Assembly (NCBI GenBank): GCA_029339195.1
Contig: JAPTJF010000200.1
Location: forward strand, 1-64,000
Source of the DNA: Micractinium sp. NFX-FRZ
Lineage: Eukaryota; Chlorophyta; Trebouxiophyceae; Chlorellales; Chlorellaceae
Length of the DNA stretch: 64,000 nucleotides
Reading direction: 5' to 3'
Numbering within the stretch: the first letter of the stretch is position 1; each line of letters opens with the position of its first letter. The translations under genes and the position numbers were made by a program. Below, one piece after another: positions 63,701-64,000 of the stretch. The notes under the pieces were generated by a model. That model ran no database searches. It saw only the letters and a list, made by a program, of their open reading frames with translations, and had not been told where the DNA came from.

Positions 63701-64000
63701 GCTCACGTTGAACAGCGCCGCCTGCTGCTGCCGTGCATCCGGCGGCAGAGCGCCGTACACCACGCAGCAGCGGTGCTCTCCCCCTGCCTCTATCTGTTGG
63801 CGCAGAGCGTGCACGTCGCGGCGGGAGAAGGCCACCACGCAGTCGCCACGCTGCACCTGCGACAGGCAGGCCAGCGGGCGGCGGGCAGGCGCCAGCGGGG
63901 AGAGGCGCTCGTAGCGGCGCACCTCCAGCGCTTCGCCTGCGCCAGGGTGGGCAGAGGAGGGCAGGGGAGGGGAGGGTTGGGAGTGAGATGCGGTGGGGAG
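60751..64000 (-). CDS. SUV3: SUV3-type ATP-dependent RNA helicase, 5' end off window
   Basis: Only the C-terminal half lies here. Exons seen: 63938-63707, 63485-63342, 62946-62768, 62523-62452, a segment near 62110-62015, 61648-61512, 61299-61150, and a last exon ending at 60751. The right-hand exon starts EALEVRRYERLSPL, followed by CVVAFSRRDVHALRQQIEAG (motif IV region). Motif V reads ASDAVGMGLNL and motif VI reads QVAGRAGRFGSRFPSGIV, with FSGVNKFDGKQERLLTTAEV between them, as in SUV3/SUPV3L1. This family unwinds RNA with ATP in mitochondria (and in plants possibly plastids) for RNA decay. The C-terminus ends in a charged Gln/Glu/Arg stretch. Targeting cannot be judged, since the start is missing. 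The last 62 bases of the window are intron. Confidence 0.88.

Overview
The window is nuclear DNA of a green alga, most likely a trebouxiophyte of the Chlorella/Micractinium type. It is very GC-rich, and its genes are split into many short exons by introns of about 100-400 bases. Plant-type families (SWEET, MATE, lambda/DHAR-like GST, plastid transit peptides) sit beside algal cell-wall families (SPPP hydroxyproline-rich proteins, gametolysin-type M11 proteases). There are no operons, ribosome binding sites or CRISPR arrays. The species call is inference; the eukaryotic, plant-lineage character is seen directly.

I rebuilt 16 genes exon by exon. In 13 of them every splice phase closes exactly, so those models are strong. 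Order from left to right: a secreted FN3 plus proline-rich wall protein (minus, runs off the left edge); a histidine-phosphatase/PGM-like enzyme (minus); a MATE transporter (plus); a small plastid coiled-coil protein (minus); a GT31 galactosyltransferase (minus); a class IV (HDAC11-type) deacetylase (minus); glutathione synthetase (minus); a TPR-DnaJ cochaperone (plus); a GT61 glycosyltransferase (plus); a 13-exon SDR (minus); a Ure2p/YfcG-like GST (plus); a CPYA-type GST (minus); a GRAM-BEACH-WD40 protein of the NSMAF/FAN class (minus); an 85-residue protein with an ELM2-like motif (minus); a gametolysin-type M11 metalloprotease (plus); a SWEET sugar transporter (plus); and a SUV3-type RNA helicase (minus, runs off the right edge).

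Two functional themes are suggestive. Glutathione synthetase and two unrelated GSTs lie within 22 kb. The FN3/SPPP protein, GT31, GT61 and M11 protease could all act on hydroxyproline-rich wall glycoproteins. Three head-to-head pairs share short upstream regions: PGM/MATE (375 bases), GSH2/TPR-DnaJ (181 bases) and SDR/GST (281 bases).

I found no clear new multi-gene system. The most unusual signals concern gene structure. There are at least seven GC-AG introns in four genes. Short tandem duplications copy splice junctions in the HDAC and coiled-coil genes. There is a 21-base microexon, and a small dispersed element with a 17-base flanking duplication and a (TTC)n tail. Intergenic stretches are short and mostly empty.
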